Shown here one piece after another: positions 19,038 to 28,883 of a stretch of 64,000 nt of DNA; positions within the stretch are counted from its first letter, which is position 1; each line of letters begins with the position of its first letter. The notes beneath the pieces are model-generated. The model was not told the origin of the DNA, did not search any database, and was given only the letters and a program-made list of their open reading frames with translations. The position numbers and the translations under genes are program-made. The DNA comes from Paenalicyclobacillus mengziensis (lineage in GTDB: Bacteria > Bacillota > Bacilli > Alicyclobacillales > Alicyclobacillaceae), in contig NZ_CP071182.1 of assembly GCF_017298635.1 (NCBI RefSeq), positions 2,108,001 to 2,172,000 on the forward strand, in the 5' to 3' direction.

Positions 19038-22000
19038 GTCTCAACCGTTGGCATATCAACCGCGCAGGGGTCGTCAACTTTTGGTTGTATGACGACGCGG
19101 AGTTTCAATTGTCAGATGGTCGGCTGATTTTGCGGGGACCCAACGGATCGGGAAAATCCGTCACCATGCAAAGCTTCCTTCCGCTCGTGCTTGATGGGGA
19201 CAAGCGTCCAAATCGGCTCGATCCGTTTGGGTCACGCGACCGCCGGATTGAATACTACATGCTCGGCGAGTCGGGCAGTGGGCACAGCGACCGGACGGGT
19301 TATCTGTACCTTGAGTTTGTCGATTCGTCGGTGAATAAGTACCTTACTGTCGGCATCGGTCTTCGGGCTAGACGCGGTGCACAGGCGGTGTCGTTCTGGG
19401 GCTTTGCCATCACTGACCAGCGCCGGATTGGCCACGACTTTTTCCTCTATCATAAGGAGGGCTGGGACCTCGGGCAGGACAAGGTGCCACTTGACCGGGC
19501 GAGTCTCGAGGCCGCCATTGGTGATGGTGGCAAGGTGGTGCGCGAGCAGCGGGAATACCAGAGCCTCGTCAACCAGTTGCTGTTTGGCTTTGATGACATT
19601 GAGTCCTACAAGGAGTTGCTGAATCTCCTGATTCAACTGCGCTCCCCGAAGTTGTCGAAGGACCATAAACCCTCGGTCATCTACGAAATCCTCAATAACG
19701 CACTTCCGGCCCTTGGTGATGAAGACTTGCGGCCACTTGCGTCCGTACTTGAGGACCTGGACGAAATCAGTGACAGACTTGAAGAACTGTCCCAGTATAA
19801 ACGGGATACCCAGCAGTTGGTGACGGCCTATGACCAATACAACCGGATGCGGCTCTACGATTTATCGACCCAGGTGCTCGACCGACAGAGCGAGGTTACG
19901 AATCAGGAGAAGAACACAGCGCGCTTGACCAAGGCCCACGAAGAGTTGGAGACAAAGGTAGAGGACCTGAACCTGGCGCTTGAGCAGGTGCAGAAAGATA
20001 TCACGGACTCTGAGGCCAAGGTTGAAACCATCCAGCGTTTCGACGTGATGGAAAAGCAACACGAGTACGAGAATGTCCGTGGGCGGATGGAAGAGACAGA
20101 ACGGCAACAGGCCGCCATCGTGATGCGCCGTGATGATGCGGTGGGAGAGCACGACAGAAAGCAAATCCGCTTGGATACGATCCGGTCGGAGTTGGCAGAC
20201 CACCAGCATCTGGCACAAGAACTGCAGGCGAGGCTGGCAGAGCTCGCACAAGAGGCCGAGTTTGCTGAGCATGACGTGTACGCCGCCGACTGGGAAGGCG
20301 TTCAATCTGCAGCCAGAGTCTCGGAAGATGGTAACCTCGCTGGCCGTGACTCTGACAAGCGCGTTTGGCAGCAAGGTAAAATGGAAGGACAAGGCAATAG
20401 AGAGGGCCCTTCAGCGGATGCCATGTCAGCACGAGTTGTTCCAGAAAACGTATGGTCAGGTCTTCGCAGAGATATCAAGGAGCACGCCGGAAAATTGAAA
20501 GAAGCACGTCGGCTGGGAGAACAGGAGCGGTGGCAGAAGGAACGTGCCGAGGCTGCAGAGCGGGCGCTGAGTGACGCCAGGGAAGAGCGGGACAACGCTG
20601 AGCGTCTGGCAAGTGATAGGCAAAAAGACCTGGAACAGTGCCTGGAGGCGCAGGGCAATGCAATTCTGACTTGGCAGCGCAGGTTGACCGAGCTCCGTAT
20701 TCCGGACGAATCGTGGCGGGAGTCACTGCGGCGACTGCATCATTATCCGGACGTGCCATACAGTGACGTGGTGGCGCCGGTTCGGGATGCATTTGATACC
20801 GTGAATAAGGACATCGAGCGGCGACGAGCAGATGCCAATCATCAGAAGAACCAGTTGGAGCAGGCGAAGGCTGACAAGAAGCGAGAGCTGGCCGAGTGGC
20901 AGGGCCAGCGCGAACCGGAGCCACCGCGAAGTGAGGCAAGGGTAACCGCACGACAACGTCGCATTGAGCAAGGCACTGGAAAGGGGATGAAGGTAGGCGG
21001 TCCTCTGTACGCCCTGTGTGAGTTTCACCCGCGTGTCGACGAACGTACGCGGGCGGCGCTAGAGACGGCGCTTCACCAGGCAGGTGTCCTCGATGCATGG
21101 GTAAGTCCGCAGTACTGGGGGCTGGAGGAACGCGCGCGAAAAGTACCCGAAGGGAGCGGAAGGTCTCAATCGCGCCGTGGTAGACAACTGGACGACGGGG
21201 GCTCTTGGGAGTTGCACGCTAAGACACCTCCCTCCGTGGAACTTCAGGAGGATGAGGAAGAGGTCTTCATCGAACCGAAGCCATTGATGTTCGGCGAGAC
21301 GCTGGCTGAATACCTGACGCCGACGCCGTCCGAGGAAAGTGGGCTGACGGCAGAGCAAGTAGATGACGTACTTCGTACCATAGTGCTGTCAGACATGTCC
21401 GACGAAGATATGGAGTCCCCGTCTACGCAGATGCTGGTTTCGACAGATGGCAGGTACAGAATCGGTCCACTCTCAGGTGTATCCGTGGTGAAAGAGCGCG
21501 CCGAGTGGATAGGGGCTGAGGCGAGGCGTCAGACACGTCTTGCGAACATCGATAGACTGCAGGGGGAGATTCAGGCCCTCGATGCAGAAATTTCACATTA
21601 TCAGCAGCTGTTGCAAAGGCTTGACAGCGAGCAGCAGGCGAGCAAGAGTGAGTTTCAACAGTTCCCATCCGAGGAGCCGTTGCACTCAGCCAACCAGTCG
21701 CTCCACATGGCTAAACTTACCCTTGATGGCGCACTCGCTACCGAACAGAGAGCGAATGAAGCGCTGCGGGAAGCCACACGTAGATTACGTGAGTGTCAGC
21801 AACAGTTTGTTGAGTGTACCTCAAATTGGCGGCGCCTGCGGCGGTTGGAAGACATTGAGGCAGCCATCGAGGACCTTCATAGTTATGAGGTGACATTACC
21901 CAGTCTGCAGAGTGCAGTGACCGGGATTGCCAGGGCCGCGAGGGACATCCATACCCTGTCCGCGGAACTCGAGCGGTTGGACGACCGCATCGAGGTGGAA

Positions 22001-23440
22001 GAACTCGAACTGCGTGCGGTGACAGGACAGATGAACAAGCTGCGTGCGGACCTTCAGGCCCTGGAGCAGCTTTTAGAGGAATCCGGTTACCGTGAACTGG
22101 TCGCACAGCTCGATGAACTGAAAAGGCGACTCCAACAAGCCAAACAGTCTGAGTCAACTTTGCGCGACGACTTGGCTGATGCGCGGGAAGCCCGGGGGCA
22201 AAGTCAGGAGAAACTGAGGCAGGTCAAACAGCAACTCGCTGATGCGGAGGAACGGCTTGCTTTCGTCGCAAGACGCCTCGAAACGGAGTGGCGACTCGGG
22301 TTTGTGGAAACGGGATTTAAGGAAGCAGCCAATGCATCGGCACCGCCAGCCCCTATGGACCAGTTGCTGAAGGCTGTCCGAGAGTTCGTGCGCCAAGAGC
22401 GCGGAAAGTTCGAATCCCGGCAGGTTCGATCCGTGGAAAAGCGACTCCAGGAAGTATTCTCGCTGACCCAGAGCAGCCTTCGCGACTACGCACTCGAACA
22501 GACCTACGACGAGCGCTTCGAACGTTGGATGATTCTGTCATATCGGGACAGGGTGCATCCGCTCACACCATCCGCCTTGCTGCGGCAGATGGAGCAAATG
22601 GAAGAGGAACAGAAATCGCTCATCGATGAAAAGGACCGCGAGTTATACGAGCAAATTCTGCTCCACAGTGTTGGGAATGCCATTCGAGACAAGATCAACC
22701 GGGCAGAGCAGTGGGTCAGGGAAATGAACCAGTTCATGGGTGCCCGCAAAACGTCAAGCGGGTTTGCGCTATCCCTCGACTGGGTACCAAAGCCCGCAAG
22801 CAGCGAGGATGAACTCGATACCGATTTACTCGTGAACCTGCTTCGCCGCAGCCCGGAGACGCTGAGACAAAGCGAGATCGACATGATGATGAACCACTTC
22901 CGTACCCGCATTAACCGAGCCAAGGAACTGGCGGACGAGGGTGTGATATTGCGGGAGAGTATCACCGCTTTGCTCGACTACCGCACCTGGTTTCGCTTCA
23001 AATTGTCGTTTAAGAAGGGCGACAATCCGTACAGGGAACTGACTGACAGTCGCTTCAATGTGCTCAGCGGCGGTGAAAAGGCGATGGCGATGTACATTCC
23101 TCTGTTTGCAGCAACGGATTCGCGGTATAAGGACTCGCGGCCGAATGCACCGCGCATCCTGTCTCTTGATGAGGCATTTGCCGGGGTGGATGAGAAGAAC
23201 ATGAGCGACATGTTTGAGCTGCTGACCGACATGGAGTTCGACTACATGATGACGAGCCAGGTGCTCTGGGGCTGCTATGAAACGGTACCGTCACTGTCCA
23301 TTTACGAGGTCCATCGCCCCAATGACGCGGACTTCGTCACCCTGTTCCCGTACTACTGGAACGGAACGTCGAGGAGTCTGGTTGTGGACGACGACTGGGA
23401 ATCTGCGCGCGAGGTTGCGGCCACAAAGTCCGTGGAATGA
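19034..23440 (+). CDS. jetC: Wadjet type II component JetC, SMC-like ATPase (TIGR02680-like)
   Basis: A 1468-residue SMC/MukB-like ATPase, the motor of the Wadjet loop extruder. Walker A RGPNGSGKS lies at about 34-42, the ABC signature LSGGEKAM near 1344 and Walker B RILSLDEAFAGVD near 1375, with head halves separated by two long Glu/Arg/Gln-rich coiled-coil arms and a hinge region around 650-800. The size is near the upper end I would expect. A Ser/Gly/Asp-rich stretch near 415-470 interrupts the first coil. Start GTG 19034 overlaps the jetB stop. All ATPase motifs are present, so this gene itself looks functional even though its nuclease partner gene jetD is broken. Confidence 0.9.
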   Translation: MSLNRWHINRAGVVNFWLYDDAEFQLSDGRLILRGPNGSGKSVTMQSFLPLVLDGDKRPNRLDPFGSRDRRIEYYMLGESGSGHSDRTGYLYLEFVDSSVNKYLTVGIGLRARRGAQAVSFWGFAITDQRRIGHDFFLYHKEGWDLGQDKVPLDRASLEAAIGDGGKVVREQREYQSLVNQLLFGFDDIESYKELLNLLIQLRSPKLSKDHKPSVIYEILNNALPALGDEDLRPLASVLEDLDEISDRLEELSQYKRDTQQLVTAYDQYNRMRLYDLSTQVLDRQSEVTNQEKNTARLTKAHEELETKVEDLNLALEQVQKDITDSEAKVETIQRFDVMEKQHEYENVRGRMEETERQQAAIVMRRDDAVGEHDRKQIRLDTIRSELADHQHLAQELQARLAELAQEAEFAEHDVYAADWEGVQSAARVSEDGNLAGRDSDKRVWQQGKMEGQGNREGPSADAMSARVVPENVWSGLRRDIKEHAGKLKEARRLGEQERWQKERAEAAERALSDAREERDNAERLASDRQKDLEQCLEAQGNAILTWQRRLTELRIPDESWRESLRRLHHYPDVPYSDVVAPVRDAFDTVNKDIERRRADANHQKNQLEQAKADKKRELAEWQGQREPEPPRSEARVTARQRRIEQGTGKGMKVGGPLYALCEFHPRVDERTRAALETALHQAGVLDAWVSPQYWGLEERARKVPEGSGRSQSRRGRQLDDGGSWELHAKTPPSVELQEDEEEVFIEPKPLMFGETLAEYLTPTPSEESGLTAEQVDDVLRTIVLSDMSDEDMESPSTQMLVSTDGRYRIGPLSGVSVVKERAEWIGAEARRQTRLANIDRLQGEIQALDAEISHYQQLLQRLDSEQQASKSEFQQFPSEEPLHSANQSLHMAKLTLDGALATEQRANEALREATRRLRECQQQFVECTSNWRRLRRLEDIEAAIEDLHSYEVTLPSLQSAVTGIARAARDIHTLSAELERLDDRIEVEELELRAVTGQMNKLRADLQALEQLLEESGYRELVAQLDELKRRLQQAKQSESTLRDDLADAREARGQSQEKLRQVKQQLADAEERLAFVARRLETEWRLGFVETGFKEAANASAPPAPMDQLLKAVREFVRQERGKFESRQVRSVEKRLQEVFSLTQSSLRDYALEQTYDERFERWMILSYRDRVHPLTPSALLRQMEQMEEEQKSLIDEKDRELYEQILLHSVGNAIRDKINRAEQWVREMNQFMGARKTSSGFALSLDWVPKPASSEDELDTDLLVNLLRRSPETLRQSEIDMMMNHFRTRINRAKELADEGVILRESITALLDYRTWFRFKLSFKKGDNPYRELTDSRFNVLSGGEKAMAMYIPLFAATDSRYKDSRPNAPRILSLDEAFAGVDEKNMSDMFELLTDMEFDYMMTSQVLWGCYETVPSLSIYEVHRPNDADFVTLFPYYWNGTSRSLVVDDDWESAREVAATKSVE

Positions 23441-24288
23441 CCGACGTGCATGCTCACCTGGAGGATGGCAGGGAGACGGTGAATCGTTTGACCGAGCAAG
23501 GAGGACACCATGGAGCCAAAACTGAGGCAGGAATTATTGCACTACCTCAAGGGACCCGGGTTCAAACGCATGTGGCCGATGGTAAAAAAGAAGATGGAAC
23601 GGCTTGACAGAGTGGGTGGACGATTGACTTTGTCAGGGCTTAGCCCTGTTGAACGGCAGGCAATTGAGGGGTTACTGGCAGTAAATTTGCACGGGCTGGA
23701 CCGGTGTACCGTCGATTTGAAACAGTTGGATCATGCACTTGTTCAATCACGATTTGAAGCCTCACTAGGTGAATGCATGAACCTTTTGTACCCAGGTGAG
23801 TTTATCAGCCACAAAGCAGAGCGTGAGAGCGAACAAGTGCGGTGGTCGGCATTTCGTAGCTGGGCGAAGTCTCTTGTGAATAGTCAGGCGTTGGAAACCT
23901 GGATTGATGCGTTGTCCTCGCAGTCGACAGCGGTCGGATATCGCACGTTTCGCAGTTGTTATGATGAGTTCAGGGAAGTTGGAGAGTCAGTATCTTGGCG
24001 TCATGCGGCGTCGGGGCTGAACTTGCTGAGAGACGATGAGATTTCTCTACCATTTCGTCTACCAATTCGGTTGCCTGTCTTTGCTGCGATTACAACCGGT
24101 GATCCGCATGGGCTCGACAGAAATACCCTGGCTGGACGGATGTTTTACTGGGGTCTAATGGCACTTCGTCAACCGCCAGAGGTGTGGATGGATGCTGACT
24201 CGGGTGACGCCACTGTGGACCTGGGTGCTGATGGAGGCCTGGGTGCTGATGGAGGCCTAGGTGATGGTGAAGACATGATGACAGCTAG

Positions 24289-26132
24289 GGGTCCTGTGAA
24301 AAAGTGCGAAGCTTCCTCGATCGTTAGTTAATATATTCTATAAATGGTATAATCATCATAAGTCGAAGGCTCGGGTGTGGTGTTTCGGATGTTGCGTGAA
24401 CATGTTCGCCAATTGTCGTTTGCCGATACCGATGGCTGGTATGAAAAGATCCCGAAGAAGTCATTTTGGTATCGTATCAGAGCTTGGGCAGATGAGAATC
24501 TGCGGGATAGCATGTTTGCACACATGTATTCTGAGATTGGCAGGCCTTCGGTTCCCCCTACATATATGACAGTGTTGATGATTATCCAGACACGTGAGGG
24601 CTGGAGTGACGGACAAGCGATTGAAGCTGCTATGTTCGATGACCGCGTGAAGTATGCCCTCGGTGTGAGTCGTACGCCAGAAGTCTCCTGTGATCGCTCT
24701 ACCCTGTGCAAGTTCCGTGCGCGAGCACTCGTGAACGATTTGGACAGAGCCATATTGAAGCAGTCTCTGCTTGGAGCGGCAACGGCAGGATTGCTGGCTG
24801 ATGACGAGGACCTGGTGGACTCATACATGGTCAGCGGTGCAGCGGCGAAACAGGGAACATTCCTTCTGATTCACCAAGCTATCCGTGGCGTCCTGTGGCA
24901 GGCGGCGTGTGAACGAGTGACGGTTCCAACATTGCGGAGGGCTGATTACGCTATCCGACGCAAGCCTGATATCGATTGGACCGATGAGAGTCAGCGAAAT
25001 CAATTGCTTGAGGACCTGGTGACGGATTCACGCACTCTGACTACAGCACTCAAGGATCAACCTGGTCTGTCGGAAGAGTTGAAACAGAAACTGGACCTTC
25101 TTTGCGCCGTCACAGGACAGGACATTGAGACTTTGCCAGACGGGACAGTACGTATTGCACAAAGGGTAGCGAAAGACCGTATCATCTCCGTGGTCGACGA
25201 AGAGATGCGTCATGGCCACAAGACGACAAGCGCGAAAACGGATGGATACAAGACCCACCTCATGACGCCAAATGTGACATCTGATCAACCTCGGCTGGTC
25301 ACCTCAGTAGTGGTCACGGGAGCCAACGTTCCCGACGGAGATGTGGCCGGCGAGTTGGTGGCGGAGCGCACTTATCTCACGGGCGCAGCTCCCAAACAAA
25401 TGATGGGAGATACCGCCTACGGGAGCGAAGCTGTGCAGGAAAGGGTTCGGGAAGTATCCAAAGAGACGTCTGTGGTGGCTCCAGTTCCACCAGCCGTAAA
25501 TAAAGCAGGACATTTCAGCAAATCCGACTTCGTGATTGACACGGATGCCCATACGGTAACATGCCCGGCGGGACACACGATATCGTATGTTCCGAAGAAA
25601 CCAAGACCGAATATGAAGCCAAAGCAGGTCGTGTTCATGGACGAAGCCAAATGCCAAGAGTGCCCTCTGCGTGCCCAGTGTGTGAATGGCAAGGGGCCGC
25701 GCTCGATTCGGGTTCGGGCTGACGAGAAACAGGTACAAGAGAAGCGGGCAAAACAGAGGACGTCCGAATGGACAGAGCACTACCGAGAACGGAGTCGGGT
25801 TGAACACGTCAACGAAAATATGGTACGCCACGGCGGACGAGAAGCCCGCTATTTCGGGAAACGCAAGACAGAGTTTCAAGAGCGGATGTGTGCGACGGGC
25901 CACAACATTAATGAACTGGCTCGAGTAGCCGCCTTACGAGAGTCATCACCACGACAACGGGAGAAGTGCGCCTAAAAACGCCAAAGGAAGCAAAAACCAC
26001 ACGGAGGTGGGCTAAAAATGACCCCGAACACTGAATAGAGTGCTCAACCCCACCATAAAACCCCACATTTAGGAAATTAAAAACTCCCCAAAAGCTAGAA
26101 CAGAGGAATCAAGAACGTTTATCACAGGACCC
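24289..26132 (+). mobile_element. IS1182-like insertion sequence in jetD
   Basis: 1844 bp. Terminal inverted repeats are GGGTCCTGTGA at 24289-24299 and TCACAGGACCC at 26122-26132 (11 of 11, with weaker matching inward). Both ends are flanked by CTAG (24285-24288 and 26133-26136), a 4-bp palindromic target duplication. The interrupted gene is restored in frame when the element and one CTAG are removed, which confirms the ends. It contains one complete transposase gene, so the insertion may be recent. Confidence 0.88.
24377..25975 (+). CDS. IS1182-family transposase
   Basis: A 532-residue DDE transposase. The N-terminal DUF772-like segment (PSVPPTYMTVLMIIQTREGWSD) and C-terminal DDE_Tnp_1_6-like segment with a Cys cluster (CQECPLRAQC) mark the IS1182 group. 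Likely catalytic residues are D in EDLVDSYMV (usually DST in relatives), D in MGDTAYGS, and E in SRVEHVNENMVRHGG. Start GTG 24377 is the longest frame; ATG 24389 is an alternative. No frameshift or stop is seen, so the gene appears intact and the element possibly still mobile. Confidence 0.87.
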   Translation: MVFRMLREHVRQLSFADTDGWYEKIPKKSFWYRIRAWADENLRDSMFAHMYSEIGRPSVPPTYMTVLMIIQTREGWSDGQAIEAAMFDDRVKYALGVSRTPEVSCDRSTLCKFRARALVNDLDRAILKQSLLGAATAGLLADDEDLVDSYMVSGAAAKQGTFLLIHQAIRGVLWQAACERVTVPTLRRADYAIRRKPDIDWTDESQRNQLLEDLVTDSRTLTTALKDQPGLSEELKQKLDLLCAVTGQDIETLPDGTVRIAQRVAKDRIISVVDEEMRHGHKTTSAKTDGYKTHLMTPNVTSDQPRLVTSVVVTGANVPDGDVAGELVAERTYLTGAAPKQMMGDTAYGSEAVQERVREVSKETSVVAPVPPAVNKAGHFSKSDFVIDTDAHTVTCPAGHTISYVPKKPRPNMKPKQVVFMDEAKCQECPLRAQCVNGKGPRSIRVRADEKQVQEKRAKQRTSEWTEHYRERSRVEHVNENMVRHGGREARYFGKRKTEFQERMCATGHNINELARVAALRESSPRQREKCA

Positions 26133-26978
26133 CTAGTGATGACGTAGATGCTGGTGAAGACATGGGTGTGGGTGAAGACATGGATAGGGAGAGCGACTGG
26201 TCAAACCTTGAATCGTCAGATGGAGAGATAGTCAGGGCAGTTTATTGCTCTTTTGGTATCCTTCTCGACGACGTTAGTTCGCTCGTCTTGGTTACGAGGC
26301 TTTCTGGGGTGGCTGAACGCCCTACGGCATTGCCATTATTGACCATTGATGAACTGGCAGTTACGGAGAACCCTGGTCCGGTATTTGTAGTGGAGAACCC
26401 ATCTGTATTTGGCACACTGGTGGACAGAACAGAAGGACTTGGCAAGGAATTTACGGGAGCTTCAGAATCCAGAGGTGACACAAGAGCCAGAACAAGACGC
26501 CCTGACGGCAGCCCCCTCATCTGTACGAGCGGACAACCTTCTGTTGCCGCGCTCCATCTACTAGATAAGCTGACCTCCGCTGGTTCCACAATATACTACA
26601 GTGGTGATTTTGACGTAGCTGGGATCCAAATGGCAGTAGCATTAGCGGATCGATACGGGAAAAGCTTTGTGCCGTGGCGGTGGCAAGTTGCCGACTACCT
26701 GGGAGTAGACCATCCGGACCTACCGAAACTCTCAGATACGGACCTCACCCGTCTGGGAGAGATGAGGCTGCCTTGGGAAAGTAATGCTGCCTCGGAAGAC
26801 TCGCTGCTTCATGCAATGAAGGCCAGAGGCGTCAAGGTATTTCAGGAACATCTCATTGAGCCATTGAAAAAGGACTATGCATCGGACGGCTTGAACAGGT
26901 GATTTCGGGACGGACGTAGCCTGTGGGTTGTTTTTACGCTGGGCGAGTTGTACTCAGGTTAACGAAATAGGCATCACT

Positions 26979-27014
26979 GATGGCGTGCAGGAAGGTGGCA
27001 CGCCATCTGCTTTT
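26979..27014 (+). terminator. Strong hairpin after the Wadjet operon
   Basis: GATGGCGTGC and GCACGCCATC form a perfect 10-bp stem with a 9-base loop, followed by TGCTTTT. It sits 77 bases behind the jetD stop and most likely ends that operon. No recognisable gene lies in 26903-27293 apart from this hairpin. Confidence 0.55.
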
Positions 27015-27293
27015 GGTGGTCACTGGTTCGTTCCGTTATTTGTGCTCTTAAACTCCACATCAGTAAGATTTGGCCACCCCATGCAGCCTGGAAGAATTTG
27101 TGGGAGACCAGAGTGATTCCGGGAAAAACCGCAGGTGGATGTTGGTCTCCCGTGAGCTTCCCGTGCCTGATGAAGATCCGTGCCGTCTTTGAAGAAGGAT
27201 GGCGTTATTCATTACCCGTTTGCCGTTTGGACGTTCGGCATGGACCAGGCATTTACGTGAACGGTGTAATTCAGTTATCGGAGGGGTACGAAC

Positions 27294-27473
27294 GTGGCAG
27301 GCACAAAAAATCGGGCAAGGCTGGTGGTTCACCCAACAGAAGCTGTTCTAGGCTACAGATACTTCAGGCCATATTGGAGTGTGAGTTACATCACGGGTAC
27401 AAGACGCAGAGAAAGATATATTGAGTGTCAGGAGCCAGAGACGAAGAGGCGCAAGCAGAGAGCGAGCCGATAA
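27294..27473 (+). CDS. Possible small basic protein
   Basis: A 59-codon frame from GTG 27294 to TAA 27473, with a strong GGAGGGG at 27280-27286 spaced 7 bases upstream. The product is Arg/Lys-rich and aromatic (GYRYFRPYWSVSYITG, then a charged tail with TKRRKQR). I do not recognise it. Support is the ribosome site and a plausible composition only; it may equally be chance or a gene remnant. Confidence 0.35.
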   Translation: MAGTKNRARLVVHPTEAVLGYRYFRPYWSVSYITGTRRRERYIECQEPETKRRKQRASR

Positions 27474-27527
27474 CGAGCGCTGGTCAATACACGTTTATCA
27501 ACGTCCGACGGGAAGTGAGCCTGGAGA

Positions 27528-28166
27528 ATGGAATCAGATGCCTTTGCAATCGCGATTCAATCTTTTCTCGGGGAAGTAAGCAGTGCCAAACCAACACCAG
27601 GAGGCGGGAGTGTTACAGCAGTAGTCACGGCGCTAGGATGTGCTACGGCTGCGATGGCAGCAACTGTGGCCGCGAAAAGGAGAGGCCTATCCGCACAAGA
27701 ACAGAGTTTCCTTCAGCGACACGTGGAGAGTATCAATGAGAGCAGGTCCTATATGCTGGAAATGTGCAAGGCTGATGAAAGATTATTTGAGGATTATCTT
27801 CGAGTACTACGTCATTCCTCACTGTCTCCGGAAGCACAGCCAGAAAGAAAAGCTGCTCTTCAGCGTAGCATTATTGCCGCAACGGAAATTCCGATGCGCA
27901 CTGCGAACGAATGTGTAAAGACCCTAGAGCGTACTCGGGACGTGGCTACGTTTGTACGACCTAAGTTTTTGTCAGATGTGGGTGTCTCGGTGTTGTTACT
28001 GGAAGCGGCTGGCCAGGCCGCATTGCTTTTGGTAGATGCCAATATGCACGTAATTCAAGACGACTCTTTAAGTCATAGCATGGCAAATAAGCGGACACAT
28101 CTTGGAGAGCGGTTGTCAGAGTTGCGACTCCAGATTATGCGCGAGATAGGTCTTGCGAATAGGTAG
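27528..28166 (+). CDS. Cyclodeaminase/cyclohydrolase family protein
   Basis: A 212-residue helical protein of the formiminotransferase-cyclodeaminase (FTCD_C) family. The opening FLGEVSSAKPTPGGGSVTAVVTALG contains the signature PTPGGGS substrate-binding turn, followed by long amphipathic helices. Family members act on formimino- or methenyl-tetrahydrofolate; stand-alone versions near no folate genes are common and their substrate is often unknown. The next gene, transglutaminase-like, follows after 20 bases on the same strand and may be co-transcribed. Start is ATG 27528. No truncation is apparent. Confidence 0.8.
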   Translation: MESDAFAIAIQSFLGEVSSAKPTPGGGSVTAVVTALGCATAAMAATVAAKRRGLSAQEQSFLQRHVESINESRSYMLEMCKADERLFEDYLRVLRHSSLSPEAQPERKAALQRSIIAATEIPMRTANECVKTLERTRDVATFVRPKFLSDVGVSVLLLEAAGQAALLLVDANMHVIQDDSLSHSMANKRTHLGERLSELRLQIMREIGLANR

Positions 28167-28186
28167 AAATCTTTGTAAGGAGAGAG

Positions 28187-28831
28187 ATGAGGACATTGGA
28201 TGTAAGACTGCAAACGAGGGACCTGACGGCATTCCTTGCCGCATCGAGTATTGTAGATTTGGAGGCCCCTCACATACAAAAAAAACTTGAAGAGATTCGC
28301 TCTGTCTCAAAGAGTGATGAACAGCAAGCTAAAATTGCCTTTGAATTCGTTCGGGATGAAATTGGACACTCATTCGATCTCGATAGCGATGTCATCACCA
28401 TCGCTGCCTCTGAGGTTCTTGAAGTAAAGGAAGGTATCTGTTTTGCCAAAGCACATCTTCTCGCAGCGTTACTACGCGGTCTTGGCATTCCAGCTGGTTT
28501 TTGTTATCAACGCGTTACACGCAAGGGAACTGTAGAGTCAGGTTTCGCCCTCCATGGATTGAACGCAGTGTACTTGCCAAGTCGTGAAGCGTGGTTTCGC
28601 CTTGACCCGCGCGGCAATCGGGAAGGGGTGAATTCCCAATTCTCCCTTGACCATGAGCAACTGGCTTATAAAATTCAGCCTGATATTGGTGAAATAGACT
28701 ATCCATATGTGTTCACAGACCCGCTATCAGAAGTCATGGCATCGATGAAAAACTCTGTAGATTGCCATGAATTGTTTACGAAACGCCCGGACGCAATAGA
28801 TGCTGGTAGTCTTGTAGAGTTCGAGAGCTGA
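28187..28831 (+). CDS. Transglutaminase-like (papain-fold) protein
   Basis: A 214-residue cysteine-protease-fold protein. The putative triad is visible: Cys in KEGICFAKAHLLAALLRGLG, His in ALHGLNAVYL and Asp in FRLDPRGNR, the classic transglutaminase-core order. Such bacterial proteins are thought to be peptidases or amidases rather than crosslinkers. AAGGAGAG precedes ATG 28187. There is no signal peptide, so it should be cytoplasmic. The gene is intact and lies just behind the cyclodeaminase-like gene. Specific role unknown. Confidence 0.8.
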   Translation: MRTLDVRLQTRDLTAFLAASSIVDLEAPHIQKKLEEIRSVSKSDEQQAKIAFEFVRDEIGHSFDLDSDVITIAASEVLEVKEGICFAKAHLLAALLRGLGIPAGFCYQRVTRKGTVESGFALHGLNAVYLPSREAWFRLDPRGNREGVNSQFSLDHEQLAYKIQPDIGEIDYPYVFTDPLSEVMASMKNSVDCHELFTKRPDAIDAGSLVEFES

Positions 28832-28883
28832 TATTTCGCCCGTTGACGGCGTTGGACTTCAAAACGAAAAGGGAGACAGTCAC

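Larger units (their letters stand above)
23510..26902 (+). pseudogene. jetD: Wadjet type II component JetD (DUF2399/TIGR02679-like), disrupted by an IS element
   Basis: The nuclease subunit of the Wadjet system, cut in two. The 5' piece runs from ATG 23510 (AAGGAGG upstream) to the insertion at 24288, about 260 codons. The 3' piece resumes at 26137 and ends at TGA 26902. Deleting 24289-26136 (element plus one CTAG copy) gives exactly 1545 bases, 514 residues, in frame. The 3' piece carries the TOPRIM-like residues: E in VVENPSVFG and the D-x-D of YYSGDFDVAG, needed for DNA cleavage by the family. The element landed in a Gly/Asp-rich repetitive linker (LGADGG repeats) between the DNA-binding and catalytic halves. 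The uninterrupted 5' frame ends in element-derived codons at 24331; the 3' frame could restart at ATG 26162. The system is presumably off. Confidence 0.85.

Noticed and set aside
20130..23294. Many long frames opposite and out of phase with jetC
   Set aside because: They arise from biased codon use in the coiled-coil gene; none has a start site or known motif.
27098..27424. Longer frame overlapping the small ORF at 27294
   Set aside because: No ribosome site and low-complexity composition; the frame with GGAGGGG is the better candidate.
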